In this document: one piece after another, positions 4,918 to 5,539 of the stretch
Numbering within the stretch: the first letter of the stretch is position 1
How the letters are laid out: each line of letters begins with the position of its first letter
Assembly (NCBI GenBank): GCA_900754385.1
Contig: CAAECP010000010.1
Span: 1 to 5,539 of the forward strand
DNA: 5,539 nt
Reading direction: 5' to 3'
Origin: an uncultured Collinsella sp.
GTDB taxonomy: Bacteria > Actinomycetota > Coriobacteriia > Coriobacteriales > Coriobacteriaceae
Program-made: the position numbers and the translations under genes
Notes under the pieces: generated by a model
What the model saw: the letters and a program-made list of their open reading frames with translations, nothing else
Databases searched by the model: none
What the model was told of the DNA's origin: nothing

Positions 4918-5539
<622 letters not shown>

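Overview
The window is GC-rich, with tightly packed genes. It carries a de novo NAD synthesis operon on the left, a small ferredoxin gene on the opposite strand in the middle, and the first third of dnaK on the right. GAGAGG-type ribosome binding sites, high GC with strong C/G third-position preference, an anaerobic-type 2[4Fe-4S] ferredoxin and a NiaR (3H domain) regulator inside the nad operon suggest an anaerobic Gram-positive. My best guess is a gut actinobacterium of the class Coriobacteriia, such as Collinsella. That placement comes from general familiarity and no search was run.

Positions 60-3926 (+) hold nadA-nadB-nadC-niaR. The nadA-nadB gap is 55 bp and carries a strong imperfect palindrome. 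nadB and nadC are 3 bp apart, and nadC and niaR overlap by one base (TAATG). NadB oxidises L-aspartate to iminoaspartate. NadA condenses that with dihydroxyacetone phosphate to quinolinate. NadC converts quinolinate and PRPP to nicotinate mononucleotide. NiaR is the expected niacin-responsive repressor of these genes, so the operon looks self-regulated.

Positions 3927-4164 form a convergent gap. It holds a 98-nt nested inverted-repeat element just after niaR and then a perfect 22-bp stem with A and T tracts, a two-way terminator serving niaR and the ferredoxin gene.

Positions 4165-4350 (-) encode a 61-residue ferredoxin with two CxxCxxCxxxCP motifs.

Positions 4351-5007 form a 657-bp divergent gap between the ferredoxin gene and dnaK. 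Besides a plausible ferredoxin promoter it holds a 53-nt imperfect palindrome, a tandem octamer, and a cluster of six related ~24-bp units alternating in orientation every ~31 bp (equivalently 62-bp tandem repeats). It also holds an AT-rich stretch with two small palindromes before dnaK, and a GC-rich leader hairpin.

Positions 5008-5539 (+) encode the first 177 residues of DnaK, cut off by the window end.

The protein genes are familiar housekeeping types. The unexplained signal is in the palindromic non-coding DNA: 1089-1123, 3937-4034, 4486-4538 and 4571-4749.
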